DNA of 64,000 nucleotides from Paenibacillus endophyticus (GTDB taxonomy: Bacteria > Bacillota > Bacilli > Paenibacillales > Paenibacillaceae): NCBI RefSeq assembly GCF_014192395.1, contig NZ_JACHXW010000016.1, positions 96,932 to 160,931 of the forward strand. The letters are read 5' to 3'. Below the pieces are notes generated by a model. That model did not search any database. It was not told the DNA's origin and worked only from the letters and a program-made list of their open reading frames with translations. The first letter of the stretch is position 1; each line of letters starts with the position of its first letter. This document shows positions 18,006 to 25,383 of this stretch, piece by piece. The position numbers and the translations under genes were made by a program.

Positions 18006-18280
18006 TTCAATCCCCCTACGTATCGTTATACAAATAATGACATAACTATAGCATATGATGGGTCTTTTGGTCTTGTTAACTAGTTAATCGCTTCATCAAA
18101 ACGAAATATTCAGTTCTTTACTACTACTCACCAACTTATATGCAAGGCTCTTTTTACAAGTGATCACAGTACAAACCATTACAATTGACAAAGATGCTGT
18201 TCATCAGTTTCAAACCAATCCTTACTGTCAAAAAGTATAATTTAAGCCACATGTGTCATTAATGATTATTCATATGTTTA

Positions 18281-18321
18281 GGTATGTTTCAAAACATTAA
18301 TTAAAATTTATGAAACATACC
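18281..18321. promoter_or_regulatory. 11-bp inverted repeat ahead of the serine recombinase
   Basis: GGTATGTTTCA is repeated in perfect inverted form (18281-18291 and 18311-18321) with a 19-bp centre. It lies 73-113 bp upstream of the recombinase start and could be its recombination site or operator. A TATAAT element follows at 18354. Confidence 0.5.
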
Positions 18322-18393
18322 AACAAACACGTATATGTTTTGACATATAAATGGTATAATATTCTTATGACATACATAGAAAGAGTGATCGCA

Positions 18394-19005
18394 ATGAGCG
18401 ACATTAGACATTTTGGATATGTGAGAGTATCAAGTAAGGATCAGAACGAAGCTCGGCAATTGGAAGCAATGAAAGATTTGGGAATACTCAAACGTGACAT
18501 GTACATAGATAAACAAAGCGGTAAGGATACTAATAGGACTGGATACCAGTCTATGAAGAATAGTCTTAGGAAGGGTGATATTCTTTTTATTAAAGAGTTA
18601 GATCGACTAGGACGTAATGCACAGGATATAAAAAGAGAGTGGCAAGAGATAACACAAGAAATAGGCGCTCACATCGTTATCCTTGATATGCCGATCCTTG
18701 ACACTAGGCAGTATCAGAATGGATTAGAAAAGCTTATCTCAAGTATTGTTCTAGAACTTTTATCTTACATGGCTGAACGAGAGAGAGAGAAGATCAATGG
18801 AAGGCAAGCAGAAGGAATAGCTACAGCGTTGAGTAATGGTGTAGTGTTTGGTCGACCCAAACAACTCATTACAGATGATTTCAAACAAGCATTCTTCGAG
18901 TGGAGACAAGGAGCGATTACAGCTGTTGAAGCCATGAAAATGCTTGAAATGAAGCCTAATACCTTCTATCGTCGAGTTAAAGAATACGAGCAACAAAATG
19001 TATAA
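18394..19005 (+). CDS. Serine recombinase (resolvase/invertase family)
   Basis: The 203-residue product has the resolvase catalytic domain at its N-terminus: FGYVRVSSKDQNEARQ with the nucleophile Ser13, then DRLGRNAQDI, and MAEREREKINGRQAEGI in the long E helix. A C-terminal helix-turn-helix (AVEAMKMLEMKPNTFYRRVKEY) binds the site. This size fits multimer resolution or DNA inversion, not large-serine integration. The start was placed at the ATG after AAAGAGTGATC; an upstream in-frame ATG adds 28 unlikely residues. Its direction is opposite to the neighbouring nuclease block. Confidence 0.9.
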   Translation: MSDIRHFGYVRVSSKDQNEARQLEAMKDLGILKRDMYIDKQSGKDTNRTGYQSMKNSLRKGDILFIKELDRLGRNAQDIKREWQEITQEIGAHIVILDMPILDTRQYQNGLEKLISSIVLELLSYMAEREREKINGRQAEGIATALSNGVVFGRPKQLITDDFKQAFFEWRQGAITAVEAMKMLEMKPNTFYRRVKEYEQQNV

Positions 19006-19023
19006 CGCCCTTAGAGGGCGTTA
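19004..19023 (+). terminator. Weak hairpin at the end of the recombinase gene
   Basis: AACGCCC pairs with GGGCGTT directly at the stop codon; only a short T run follows. Confidence 0.5.
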
Positions 19024-19361
19024 TTTCGTCTATATCATCAGATTGGCTGTTGTTTAACGTTTTTTAATCATACCGCAACTGCATCGGGAACCTATCGTGG
19101 AATCCTATCATGCACCTAAATTGTTCTTATATTTATAGGCATTCACTAACATCATTATCTAAATCCATCAAACCTCTTATTAAACGAGAATAGTCAAAGA
19201 ATACATCACAATATTACATTTTATCGTTATCGCATCGTCTGTATAATTAATAAGAGTATAAGGGGAGTGTATACTGTCTCAAAAAGAATATTTAGTTTGA
19301 GATAACCAGATCGTAACATTGATGAACTATGTTAATAGCACTACTATGCAGAAGGGTCATT
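19024..19361. other. AT-rich gap without a recognisable gene
   Basis: About 340 bp between the recombinase and the end of the convergent replication-like gene. I see no ORF with a ribosome site and no clear structure. Confidence 0.5.
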
Positions 19362-20459
19362 TTAATCTTGAAAAGGATTTCTTCCCGCAAATATATCATC
19401 ATCACCATAATCAGTATTGTCTTCAACAACTTCATTAATACTTCTAACGAATTCGCCAGTCCACGTATTAACAAAATAACCATTAATCTCCTTTTCGTTC
19501 GCCCAACCATATTCTCTTGCATATCTTTCCGAAGAGATCTTTTTCTGTTTCGGCAAAACATTACAACTTATTAGACTTCTTGCAAACTCTTTAAAATCAT
19601 TTACAGTGTAGGTGTTAGCCCATGTTTGACTATCAACCGGCTTATTTAAGCAATAGGGTTTATGGTCATTGGTAATCATATTACGTTGTTCTAATTTTTT
19701 TAGCTGACTTTTAACTTCATCAATAGATAGTCCCGTTAATTTAGCCATATTAACATTAGAACAATCGAATTCATTAAATTTATCAGTAGACATTTTCAAG
19801 AAACTGTAAAGATAGAACCCTTCCACACCTAACTCTTCTTTTGTCATGCAATAAATGAACGTATCAATATCAAGCATGTGAGTGTTTTCTAATTGAAAGA
19901 ATGTTCCATTTTCTATATTTTCCTTCTCCGACTCTTGATCTCTCCAGTATCCCTTTAATGGCATTGATACCTTCCAGCTTTTGTTATTACTATATACATC
20001 TTTATATTCGCTTTCAAATCTGAAAACAACCTCTTTGATTGATCTACCATCGGAATCGTCATACCAGTATCTACAGGGCTTATCTGTTTCTTTTCGAATA
20101 TATCCAATCATTTGTAGTAATCCAGTCTTGTTTTTGGTCAAGTATGTATATTGTTCTGATTTAGCTGGAAACCCTAGAATCTGCTTAATAACACCCTCAT
20201 TTATTTGGGTTTCTAGTCCTGTTGCTTCATTATATCTGCGATACTGTGCATATCTCCACTGATAGTTAGCCAAAAAATAATATGCATAAGCATATGCAAT
20301 GTGTGTAGATGTTTTTCCTTTCAATTCATACTCTTCAAAAGCTTCTATGAAGTCATTGAAGATCTCGTTAGGCATATATACCTCATGTTGCTTTTCACTT
20401 ACTCCTAATAAAGTAACCATCTCCGACTTATTGTAAAATGATTGTCTAATTCTCGCCAT
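19362..20459 (-). CDS. Putative replication initiation or winged-helix DNA-binding protein
   Basis: A 365-residue protein with an ATG preceded by AGGAGAG. The N-terminal half (YMPNEIFNDFIEAF, ANYQWRYAQYRRYN) and the central segment (MAKLTGLSIDEVKSQLKKLEQRNMI, about 235-260) look like tandem winged-helix regions with a typical recognition helix. This layout resembles plasmid or phage replication proteins and RepA-like initiators, but I cannot name a family. The adjacent non-coding region rich in inverted repeats fits an origin nearby. Function is inference. Confidence 0.5.
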   Translation of the reverse strand: MARIRQSFYNKSEMVTLLGVSEKQHEVYMPNEIFNDFIEAFEEYELKGKTSTHIAYAYAYYFLANYQWRYAQYRRYNEATGLETQINEGVIKQILGFPAKSEQYTYLTKNKTGLLQMIGYIRKETDKPCRYWYDDSDGRSIKEVVFRFESEYKDVYSNNKSWKVSMPLKGYWRDQESEKENIENGTFFQLENTHMLDIDTFIYCMTKEELGVEGFYLYSFLKMSTDKFNEFDCSNVNMAKLTGLSIDEVKSQLKKLEQRNMITNDHKPYCLNKPVDSQTWANTYTVNDFKEFARSLISCNVLPKQKKISSERYAREYGWANEKEINGYFVNTWTGEFVRSINEVVEDNTDYGDDDIFAGRNPFQD

Positions 20460-20520
20460 TTTGACATCTCTCCTGTCTATTTATCCCATACGATGATTAT
20501 CCAATTGCAAAAAATATCCT

Positions 20521-20688
20521 TTAATTCGCATCAATAACTGCTTGTAACTCTTCACTTCTCTGAAATAACCAGAACTTGTTACCACTCTTCTCATGCAGTG
20601 CTGAACAAATATAACTGAAACCATTTCGCTTCAAATGTGCCATCAATTTTGAGTTGTAACAAAAGAAGAAATTCTGCTCTACTTTCAT
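20521..20688 (-). CDS. DUF5659-like small protein, 55 residues
   Basis: The ORF starts MKVEQNFFFCYN with a GGGGGG site eight bases upstream, continues LKRNGFSYI and ends with FWLFQRSEELQAVIDAN. This pattern (FFCY...L...NG..Y......FW.F) fits the DUF5659 family of small proteins from mobile elements; function unknown. It lies 61 bp upstream of the putative replication gene on the same strand and is probably co-transcribed with it. Confidence 0.65.
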   Translation of the reverse strand: MKVEQNFFFCYNSKLMAHLKRNGFSYICSALHEKSGNKFWLFQRSEELQAVIDAN

Positions 20689-20713
20689 ACATCAATCCCC
20701 CCTTTCCACATAC

Positions 20714-20743
20714 TAAAAAAACCAACTCAAATTTGAGTTGGTC
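20714..20743. terminator. Hairpin AACCAACTC...GAGTTGGT
   Basis: A perfect stem of about eleven base pairs with six to seven A residues on one side, so it is a good terminator on the minus strand. It insulates the DUF5659/replication transcript from anything upstream. Confidence 0.7.
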
Positions 20744-20880
20744 AGTTATAAATCTATTCAGTTTATATTTGAATCTCAGCTTCCTAAGTTTTTGATGTAT
20801 TTTTTTGTCCTACACTTAATGTAGTCATATCTTCAAAATATGTTCTACTGTTTTGGAAGCATGGTCTGAAAATCTAATAT

Positions 20881-20973
20881 CCGTTCAACTCCACTCTCAT
20901 TTAATAAAGATTATATACACAATATAGTACTAAATATAATTAATTATTATTAAATGAGAGCGCAGTAGAACGG
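20881..20973. repeat. 27-base imperfect inverted repeat
   Basis: The arms 20881-20907 and 20947-20973 match at 24 of 27 positions when one is reverse-complemented; the inner 14 bases are identical. A 39-base, almost purely AT spacer lies between. It could form a cruciform or bind the nearby replication-like protein. Confidence 0.7.
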
Positions 20974-21150
20974 ATTTTATGAAATCAGTATTTATTTTCA
21001 TATTTTCATAGCATTTACCGAACTGACTGATTACTTATCAGATCGCTATTACATGAATGATTTTCTCTTCTTACTATGATATCAAGCTAAAGAATTTCCG
21101 CAAAGGTCTGTTTGAAAATATTTTCCGATCAACACAGATTTTTAATGGAT

Positions 21151-21174
21151 ACGAGTGGATTGCGATCCACACGT
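21151..21174. promoter_or_regulatory. Dyad GTGGAT-TGCG-ATCCAC
   Basis: Perfect 6-bp arms, extended by ACG and CGT after one unpaired base. This is an operator-like palindrome upstream of the plus-strand operon. Confidence 0.45.
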
Positions 21175-21317
21175 GGCAAGTAGTGCAATGTTGTTAATTA
21201 TAATTTCATCAGTACTTTCTTTGGTATTCGATTACATAATTTGAATTAATTTACTTTTTGTCAGTTTCATGCTAGTATATTTTCAAATACGCTCATTAGG
21301 AAGGAAGATAAATAGCA

Positions 21318-21377
21318 ATGCTGATACGTGAACAACAAATACACATTAATTTCATATGCAAAATCGAAACAGAGTAG
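21318..21377 (+). CDS. Putative 19-residue leader peptide
   Basis: The short ORF (MLIREQQIHINFICKIETE) has an AGGAAGGA site about nine bases upstream. Its stop codon is embedded in the left arm of a perfect terminator hairpin, an arrangement typical of transcription attenuation. No run of one amino acid is present, so an amino-acid attenuator is not indicated. Confidence 0.45.
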   Translation: MLIREQQIHINFICKIETE

Positions 21378-21401
21378 CTTTCTTAGCTACTCTGTTTTTT
21401 T
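21369..21401 (+). terminator. Terminator or attenuator overlapping the leader ORF
   Basis: A perfect 11-bp stem (ACAGAGTAGCT with its complement) encloses a five-base loop and is followed by seven T residues. It stands 140 bp upstream of the plus-strand operon start. Confidence 0.85.
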
Positions 21402-21456
21402 GTTAATAAATTTAGACCTGTACTTTTTTTGGTATTTAAGGAGGTGATTATTTATC

Positions 21457-21525
21457 ATTGATTCAAAACAAATGATGATAAGCCCAAATAGTAACACAAG
21501 TTTGTTCAATAGAATCACAAAATAA
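21457..21525 (+). CDS. Possible 22-codon leader with non-standard start
   Basis: An exceptionally strong site AAGGAGGTGATT (21438-21449) is not followed by ATG, GTG or TTG in a useful frame. An ATT codon (21457) opens a frame of 22 codons that ends just before the ribosome site of the next gene. It might be a coupled leader peptide with a rare ATT start, or the site may serve another purpose. Confidence 0.25.
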   Translation: MDSKQMMISPNSNTSLFNRITK

Positions 21526-21540
21526 AGGAGATAAATATAT

Positions 21541-21882
21541 ATGAGTATGAGAAAAGAAAAATGGAAATACGTAACAGTTACATCAAGCAACGTTGACGAT
21601 TACCTCAACGATCTGTATCACGATACAAAAGCTCAACACATTAACCAAGGGGTCTCCTTTAACAAGGATGATCCCTATCAAATGGGATTGCTTAGATTGG
21701 CATTGATTGAGCCACAAGCTTTCAGTGGATTGTGCAAGAAATTGTTAAATCTCTATTTCGAATCAAAAAATATGCCGATTCAAAACATATCTTTTAAGTT
21801 TGAGATACTACCACAAGAAAAAATTGAAACTAAAAGTAAAGAAGAGTCACGATATGAAAATATGTGGATTGACTTTACTTAA
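21541..21882 (+). CDS. Hypothetical protein, 113 residues
   Basis: ATG with AAAGGAG ten bases upstream. The product starts MSMRKEKWKYVTVTSSNVDDYL and contains DPYQMGLLRLALIEPQAF; the end is lysine- and glutamate-rich. It has no membrane segment and no family I recognise. It is the first substantial gene of a plus-strand series and lies about 110 bp before the DnaA-N-like gene. Confidence 0.7.
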   Translation: MSMRKEKWKYVTVTSSNVDDYLNDLYHDTKAQHINQGVSFNKDDPYQMGLLRLALIEPQAFSGLCKKLLNLYFESKNMPIQNISFKFEILPQEKIETKSKEESRYENMWIDFT

Positions 21883-21993
21883 TCAAGGTGTTTTGAACAC
21901 AATGTTGAAAATAACTAAGTTATAATTTTCTATTGATTATCCGTTAATTGATGACAAAAAAACCAATTCAATTTAGATATAGGAGCTGTAAAT

Positions 21994-22710
21994 ATGACTG
22001 AAAACAATGATGACACAAGGAAGAAAATCAGTGAAAAATTCGAACGCATGTTACCGCAAATTTGGGAAAGGGCACGCAGAAACAATGAAGCTTCGAAAAC
22101 TGAGTATATGAAGCAGTTGCATACAAAACTACTTGATGATTCACGAAATCAGTTCCCCACATCAGTCTTCAATACTTATTTAAAAGGATTAAGCATAGTA
22201 GACATTTCAAGTGATGAAAGTATCGTATTCGGAACCAATTCCAATTTGAAAAAGGAAAGGTTGGAGAGTGAATATTTGTCATTACTGAAAACATCACTTA
22301 AAAACATTACGCATGTTAATTATGAGATCTCGTTTGTAGTCAATGACTTTGATATACCTGATTCACTTGAAGGAAAAAGTACCGATGAGTTATATGAACT
22401 AGCATTCGGCAAAGAAGAACTAGCACGACAAAAGGAACTTAAACGAAACAGATTGATACAACCAGACTATGATGAGTCTCTGTTAAACATAGTAGAATGC
22501 GTTCTGTGTGCTTGTGATGATGTCCCCAATGTCTCGTTAAGTATTCCCTTGAAATCAAAAAACGTTAGGATTGTCAGTGTCACCATCAAAGGAGCAAGAT
22601 GCTCTAAATGTGGTGAGAGCTACTATAGTATGCAGGATATAGACGCAATTCATAAGATCGAACAATTATTGGAAGAGTTGTACCCTCATAACAGGAGTGA
22701 TTGTCAATGA
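21994..22710 (+). CDS. DnaA-N-like domain fused to a YgiT-type zinc finger
   Basis: The start has ATAGGAG eight bases upstream; 238 residues. Residues about 45-115 (FPTSVFNTYLKGLSIVDIS, then GTNSNLKKERLESEYLSLL) follow the pattern of the DnaA N-terminal domain, which binds partner proteins in replication initiation. Residues about 165-230 contain two CxxC pairs (CVLC and CSKC in GARCSKCGESYYSMQDID), as in YgiT/MqsA-type zinc fingers, often antitoxin DNA-binding or metal modules. No AAA+ ATPase domain lies between. The gene overlaps the next by ATGA, so they are coupled. The domain reading is by eye and could be wrong for the DnaA part. Confidence 0.6.
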   Translation: MTENNDDTRKKISEKFERMLPQIWERARRNNEASKTEYMKQLHTKLLDDSRNQFPTSVFNTYLKGLSIVDISSDESIVFGTNSNLKKERLESEYLSLLKTSLKNITHVNYEISFVVNDFDIPDSLEGKSTDELYELAFGKEELARQKELKRNRLIQPDYDESLLNIVECVLCACDDVPNVSLSIPLKSKNVRIVSVTIKGARCSKCGESYYSMQDIDAIHKIEQLLEELYPHNRSDCQ

Positions 22711-23021
22711 ATGACACTACAGAAATTCAAAAAAAGGTAGATACGATTATTGTTAGTGTAGATGCTTTGACTAATACCATTACATCTACCATGGCGAGAT
22801 GTGAAGAACGACTCATATCGCTAGAACAAACACTCTGGGTGGTTCAAAAGAAGATAATCGATCAAGACAAGTTACTGGAGGCACTGTCATCCAATATTAT
22901 GATCGACGAATTAGTAAAAAGAAGAGAACTTCAAAGTAAGATTAAACAATTGAAAGACCAATCAGAAGAGTATCGTCGCTCAACGGGCAGAGCCATTAGA
23001 GAAGACGACGATGAAGATTGA
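22707..23021 (+). CDS. Coiled-coil protein, 104 residues
   Basis: Its ATG overlaps the stop of the upstream gene (ATGA). The product is mostly helical with heptad-like spacing (EIQKKVDTIIVSVDALTNTI, RLISLEQTLWVVQKKI) and ends in an acidic tail (REDDDED). It resembles the shorter peptide encoded at 23181-23378. No enzymatic motif is present. It may oligomerise with its zinc-finger neighbour. Confidence 0.7.
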   Translation: MNDTTEIQKKVDTIIVSVDALTNTITSTMARCEERLISLEQTLWVVQKKIIDQDKLLEALSSNIMIDELVKRRELQSKIKQLKDQSEEYRRSTGRAIREDDDED

Positions 23022-23037
23022 CACATATTAAATAAAC

Positions 23038-23073
23038 AACTCCAGAAGTTTCAGATTATCCACTTCTGGGGTT
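23038..23073. repeat. Hairpin 1 of a related pair
   Basis: AACTCCAGAAGT pairs with ACTTCTGGGGTT (one G-U pair) around the loop TTCAGATTATCC. The sequence GTTTCAGATTATCCAC inside it closely matches GTTTCAAATTAACCAC in the hairpin at 23395-23436, and both are followed by GTT-(G/C)-GTCA. No T run follows. Confidence 0.6.
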
Positions 23074-23079
23074 GGTCAT

Positions 23080-23181
23080 TTGTTAGAACTGATTTCCGAA
23101 GGAAAAGTAATAGACGCAATCAAACACATTAAGAGCCTGTTAAACCAATTGTTTACTGATAATAAAAGGAGTGATGGTTAA
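23080..23181 (+). CDS. Possible small ORF, 33 codons, TTG start
   Basis: TTG opens a frame reading MLELISEGKVIDAIKHIKSLL and ending TDNKRSDG, whose stop overlaps the next ATG (TAATG). The ribosome site is weak (GGGGTTGG). The composition is plausible for a short helical peptide that couples translation to the next gene. Confidence 0.35.
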   Translation: MLELISEGKVIDAIKHIKSLLNQLFTDNKRSDG

Positions 23182-23378
23182 TGTGTGAAGATAGAGATAA
23201 AGCTCAACTCGAACGAATTCTCTTAAACTTGGATTCCTTATCATCTACATTTTCATCAAAAATGGATACCTTATCATCAACAATGGATAAGGTTGAGAAA
23301 AACCTCATATTATTAAAAACGATGCTTATAGAGTTGAAAACTACTACTGAAGCAATGCGTGTTAACCATAATGAGTAA
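23181..23378 (+). CDS. Small coiled-coil protein, 65 residues
   Basis: ATG with AAAGGAGTGAT upstream. The sequence is a repeated heptad-type helix (LDSLSSTFSSKMDTLSSTMDKVEKN) and is likely to form a coiled coil. It resembles the 104-residue protein upstream in composition and in lying before a similar hairpin. Unknown function. Confidence 0.65.
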   Translation: MCEDRDKAQLERILLNLDSLSSTFSSKMDTLSSTMDKVEKNLILLKTMLIELKTTTEAMRVNHNE

Positions 23379-23394
23379 CAACTATTGTTTACCA

Positions 23395-23436
23395 AACCTC
23401 ATATGTTTCAAATTAACCACTGAGAGATATGAGGTT
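23395..23436. repeat. Hairpin 2 of a related pair
   Basis: A perfect 10-bp stem (AACCTCATAT with its complement) encloses a 22-base loop that shares most of GTTTCARATTAWCCAC with hairpin 1. It is followed by CGTCAATG, not by a T run. Confidence 0.6.
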
Positions 23437-23558
23437 CGTCAATGCGCTTGCGACGGCTCTACGCCTCCTTTTTCTTCGTCTCAGGCGTAAATCAAAAGTA
23501 CCTACTGATCATCACAATTAGAGTTTCAACATGGTGATTATCGAATTTATGAAAAGAG

Positions 23559-23602
23559 AAAATCCCTGTAAACAATAAAAAAATGGTACAGGGATTTTCT
23601 TA
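23559..23602. terminator. Bidirectional terminator
   Basis: AAAATCCCTGTA and TACAGGGATTTT form a 12-bp stem with A and T runs on both sides. It lies between the coiled-coil operon and the convergent lipoprotein gene. Confidence 0.8.
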
Positions 23603-23614
23603 TTTGGGTCTTCA

Positions 23615-24307
23615 TTATTCTGATATTGATGTTACAAAACCATCTTCGAAATAAATATATTTGTAACCATAATAAACCCACTGCTCACTCACCCCATAAG
23701 CTGTCGTAGTTTTATTTTTATCTTTGGGTTTACCCCATTTCGACTTTTCAACCTTTTCTGCTGTCATTCCTATTTTCGGGTCATAGTATTTTTTATTATG
23801 TTCTTGTATTTCTTTAGCGTATTCGAGATCCCTTTTTTCAATTTCTTCATTGTGTAATTTTTCCCATGAATTATAAATCAAGTCTCCTAAATCACCTAAC
23901 TTATGAATACTTTCCTTGTTTGAAACAAGCATCATTGTATCATCCACTCTGCCCAACAAATCCGAGTAATCATCAGGAGTAGACGTACTATTACTCAAAA
24001 CAGATGCACAATCTAATAGAAAGCTAATAACCTTATCTTCTGGTTTATTTTGAGATAAAATTGCTTCCTTCGCTTTAATAGGTAAATCATTAACCATTAA
24101 ACAAATTACATGAGATATAAGTTCATCATTAGTCAATTCCTCTATATTTATTTTATTATTTTCGCAAACTGCATTAACATTCTCATCATTGTTGAGAGTA
24201 ACAACATTTTGTTCTGCATCCACATATTTCACTGCTTCATTTTCACCACAAGCAGTTAGAGTTATGAATAATGTTATTATAGATATGAATACGATTATAT
24301 TTTTCAT
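23615..24307 (-). CDS. Lipoprotein with SmpA/BamE-like C-terminal motif
   Basis: A signal peptide ends in the lipobox LTAC (Cys20), so the 230-residue protein is probably a membrane lipoprotein. The C-terminus carries a pattern seen in many Gram-positive lipoproteins: GMTAEKVEKSKWGKP, then EQWVYYGYKYIYFEDGFVTSI, resembling the two-helix/three-strand SmpA-OmlA fold. The middle is helical. AAGGGG precedes the ATG. Its job on the element is unknown. Confidence 0.75.
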   Translation of the reverse strand: MKNIIVFISIITLFITLTACGENEAVKYVDAEQNVVTLNNDENVNAVCENNKINIEELTNDELISHVICLMVNDLPIKAKEAILSQNKPEDKVISFLLDCASVLSNSTSTPDDYSDLLGRVDDTMMLVSNKESIHKLGDLGDLIYNSWEKLHNEEIEKRDLEYAKEIQEHNKKYYDPKIGMTAEKVEKSKWGKPKDKNKTTTAYGVSEQWVYYGYKYIYFEDGFVTSISE

Positions 24308-24550
24308 GGTGTATCCCCTTGTAGTTTGTATTCGTATGGTGACTTAATCCATATGAGATCAAATGCTTTGACTAACTCATTAACTTTTGCCTCACAATCA
24401 CACAGCATATTAAGAGACAAAACTCCTTTCAATAATATTTACAACGATAAATAAATCAAATTGGTGCATATTAACAAATATGATAATACTTTATCACAAT
24501 TGTATTCATTAATGAACACAATTTGTGTTATATTTTTTAATAGCTTATCA

Positions 24551-24570
24551 CTTCTATACTGGTATAGAGG
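24551..24570. promoter_or_regulatory. Operator-like palindrome overlapping the RHH gene leader
   Basis: CTTCTATACT and GGTATAGAGG pair at eight of ten positions and run into the ribosome site of the downstream gene. A further 12-bp palindrome, TTCATTAATGAA, lies about 50 bp upstream. Both suit binding by the ribbon-helix-helix protein encoded next. Confidence 0.5.
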
Positions 24571-24581
24571 TGATTTGTAAA

Positions 24582-24779
24582 ATGAACGATGATTTTATTG
24601 TCACACCCAAAGAAGAAAAATCCGTGACTATATCGATACGCATAGATAAAACCTTACAAATTAAACTTGATGAATTATCATCCAGAAGTAATCGTTCACG
24701 AAATGAACTGATTAACATGGCTTTAGAGTATGCTTTGAAAAATGTCAAATTTATTAATGGAACCAAGAAGGAGCAGTAA
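24582..24779 (+). CDS. Ribbon-helix-helix DNA-binding protein
   Basis: A 65-residue protein started at the ATG after GAGGTGATT. The pattern KSVTISIRIDKTLQIKLDELSSRSNRSRNELI is a typical Arc/CopG/MetJ ribbon-helix-helix: a beta strand, then two helices joined by SNRSRNE. It likely represses its own promoter through the adjacent palindromes. No toxin gene is adjacent, so an antitoxin role is not supported. Confidence 0.85.
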   Translation: MNDDFIVTPKEEKSVTISIRIDKTLQIKLDELSSRSNRSRNELINMALEYALKNVKFINGTKKEQ

Positions 24780-24808
24780 AAAAGCCGTCCAAGTTGGACG
24801 GCTTTTAT
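24780..24808 (+). terminator. Terminator after the RHH gene
   Basis: AAAAGCCGTCC pairs with GGACGGCTTTT and is followed by TATTT, directly after the stop codon. Confidence 0.85.
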
Positions 24809-24957
24809 TTGTATTGAATTTTCTTACAACTCTAATTTATTCCAAATATATTCTATGGAAGTATTTCAAATATCACAAACAACAGACTCCTTCCATTAAA
24901 ATAATTTGCTCTTCACCAAATATCTTTGATGCGCACTAAACAATTGAAAATTCTGCT

Positions 24958-25173
24958 TCATTCGAAATAAAACTTATTCTGCAAATGAATTTCGAACTCA
25001 TGCACTATCATAAACTTGGTCATACCTTCGCCTTGAAGAATAATGAAATTATAAAGCTCTTGCATAGTTTCAGCGTCAGTGATCAATGAATTTAATATCT
25101 CCAATAGCATTCCTTTAAACCCCATTTCTTTCAATTCCTCATCAATGCTAGTAGCAAGCATAGAAATTAACAT
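24958..25173 (-). CDS. Hypothetical protein, 71 residues
   Basis: ATG with TTGGAGGAA about ten bases upstream. The product (starts MLISMLATSIDEELKEMG) looks helical and acidic, with no membrane segment. Not recognised. It is divergent from the XRE regulator gene, and its promoter region may share the nested palindrome there. Confidence 0.55.
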   Translation of the reverse strand: MLISMLATSIDEELKEMGFKGMLLEILNSLITDAETMQELYNFIILQGEGMTKFMIVHEFEIHLQNKFYFE

Positions 25174-25307
25174 AATTTAATTTCCTCCAAAATGAATTTA
25201 GTGATTGCTGTCGTCATTTTAAATCTCTCCTATGATCGTTAATGATATTTTGGACGCAGTAAACCAGCAGAAAAATATAGATTTTCCTGTTCATTAATGA
25301 TATTCTT

Positions 25308-25356
25308 TTTATACGATCTGGCGTATAGTAATATATTATACGCTTGATCGTATAAA
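25308..25356. promoter_or_regulatory. Nested palindromic operator upstream of the XRE gene
   Basis: Outer arms TTTATACGATC (25308-25318) and GATCGTATAAA (25346-25356) are exact inverted repeats; inner arms GCGTATA (25321-25327) and TATACGC (25337-25343) are also exact. Four CGTATA half-sites in a symmetric array lie about 30-75 bp before the regulator start, a layout expected for autoregulation by a dimeric repressor. Confidence 0.7.
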
Positions 25357-25383
25357 GTCAAATTTATTTTAGGAGTGATATAC

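Larger units (their letters stand above)
20744..21300. other. Non-coding, AT-rich region with inverted repeats
   Basis: About 560 bp without a supported gene, lying between the replication-like operon and the plus-strand operon. It holds the 27-base inverted repeat listed separately and a dyad at 21151-21174 (GTGGAT and ATCCAC arms around TGCG, extended by ACG/CGT). Such a region could contain an origin of replication, operators or divergent promoters. Confidence 0.5.

Noticed and set aside
21387..21590. Minus-strand 67-codon hydrophobic frame
   Set aside because: It overlaps the leader terminator and the start of the plus-strand gene and has no ribosome site.
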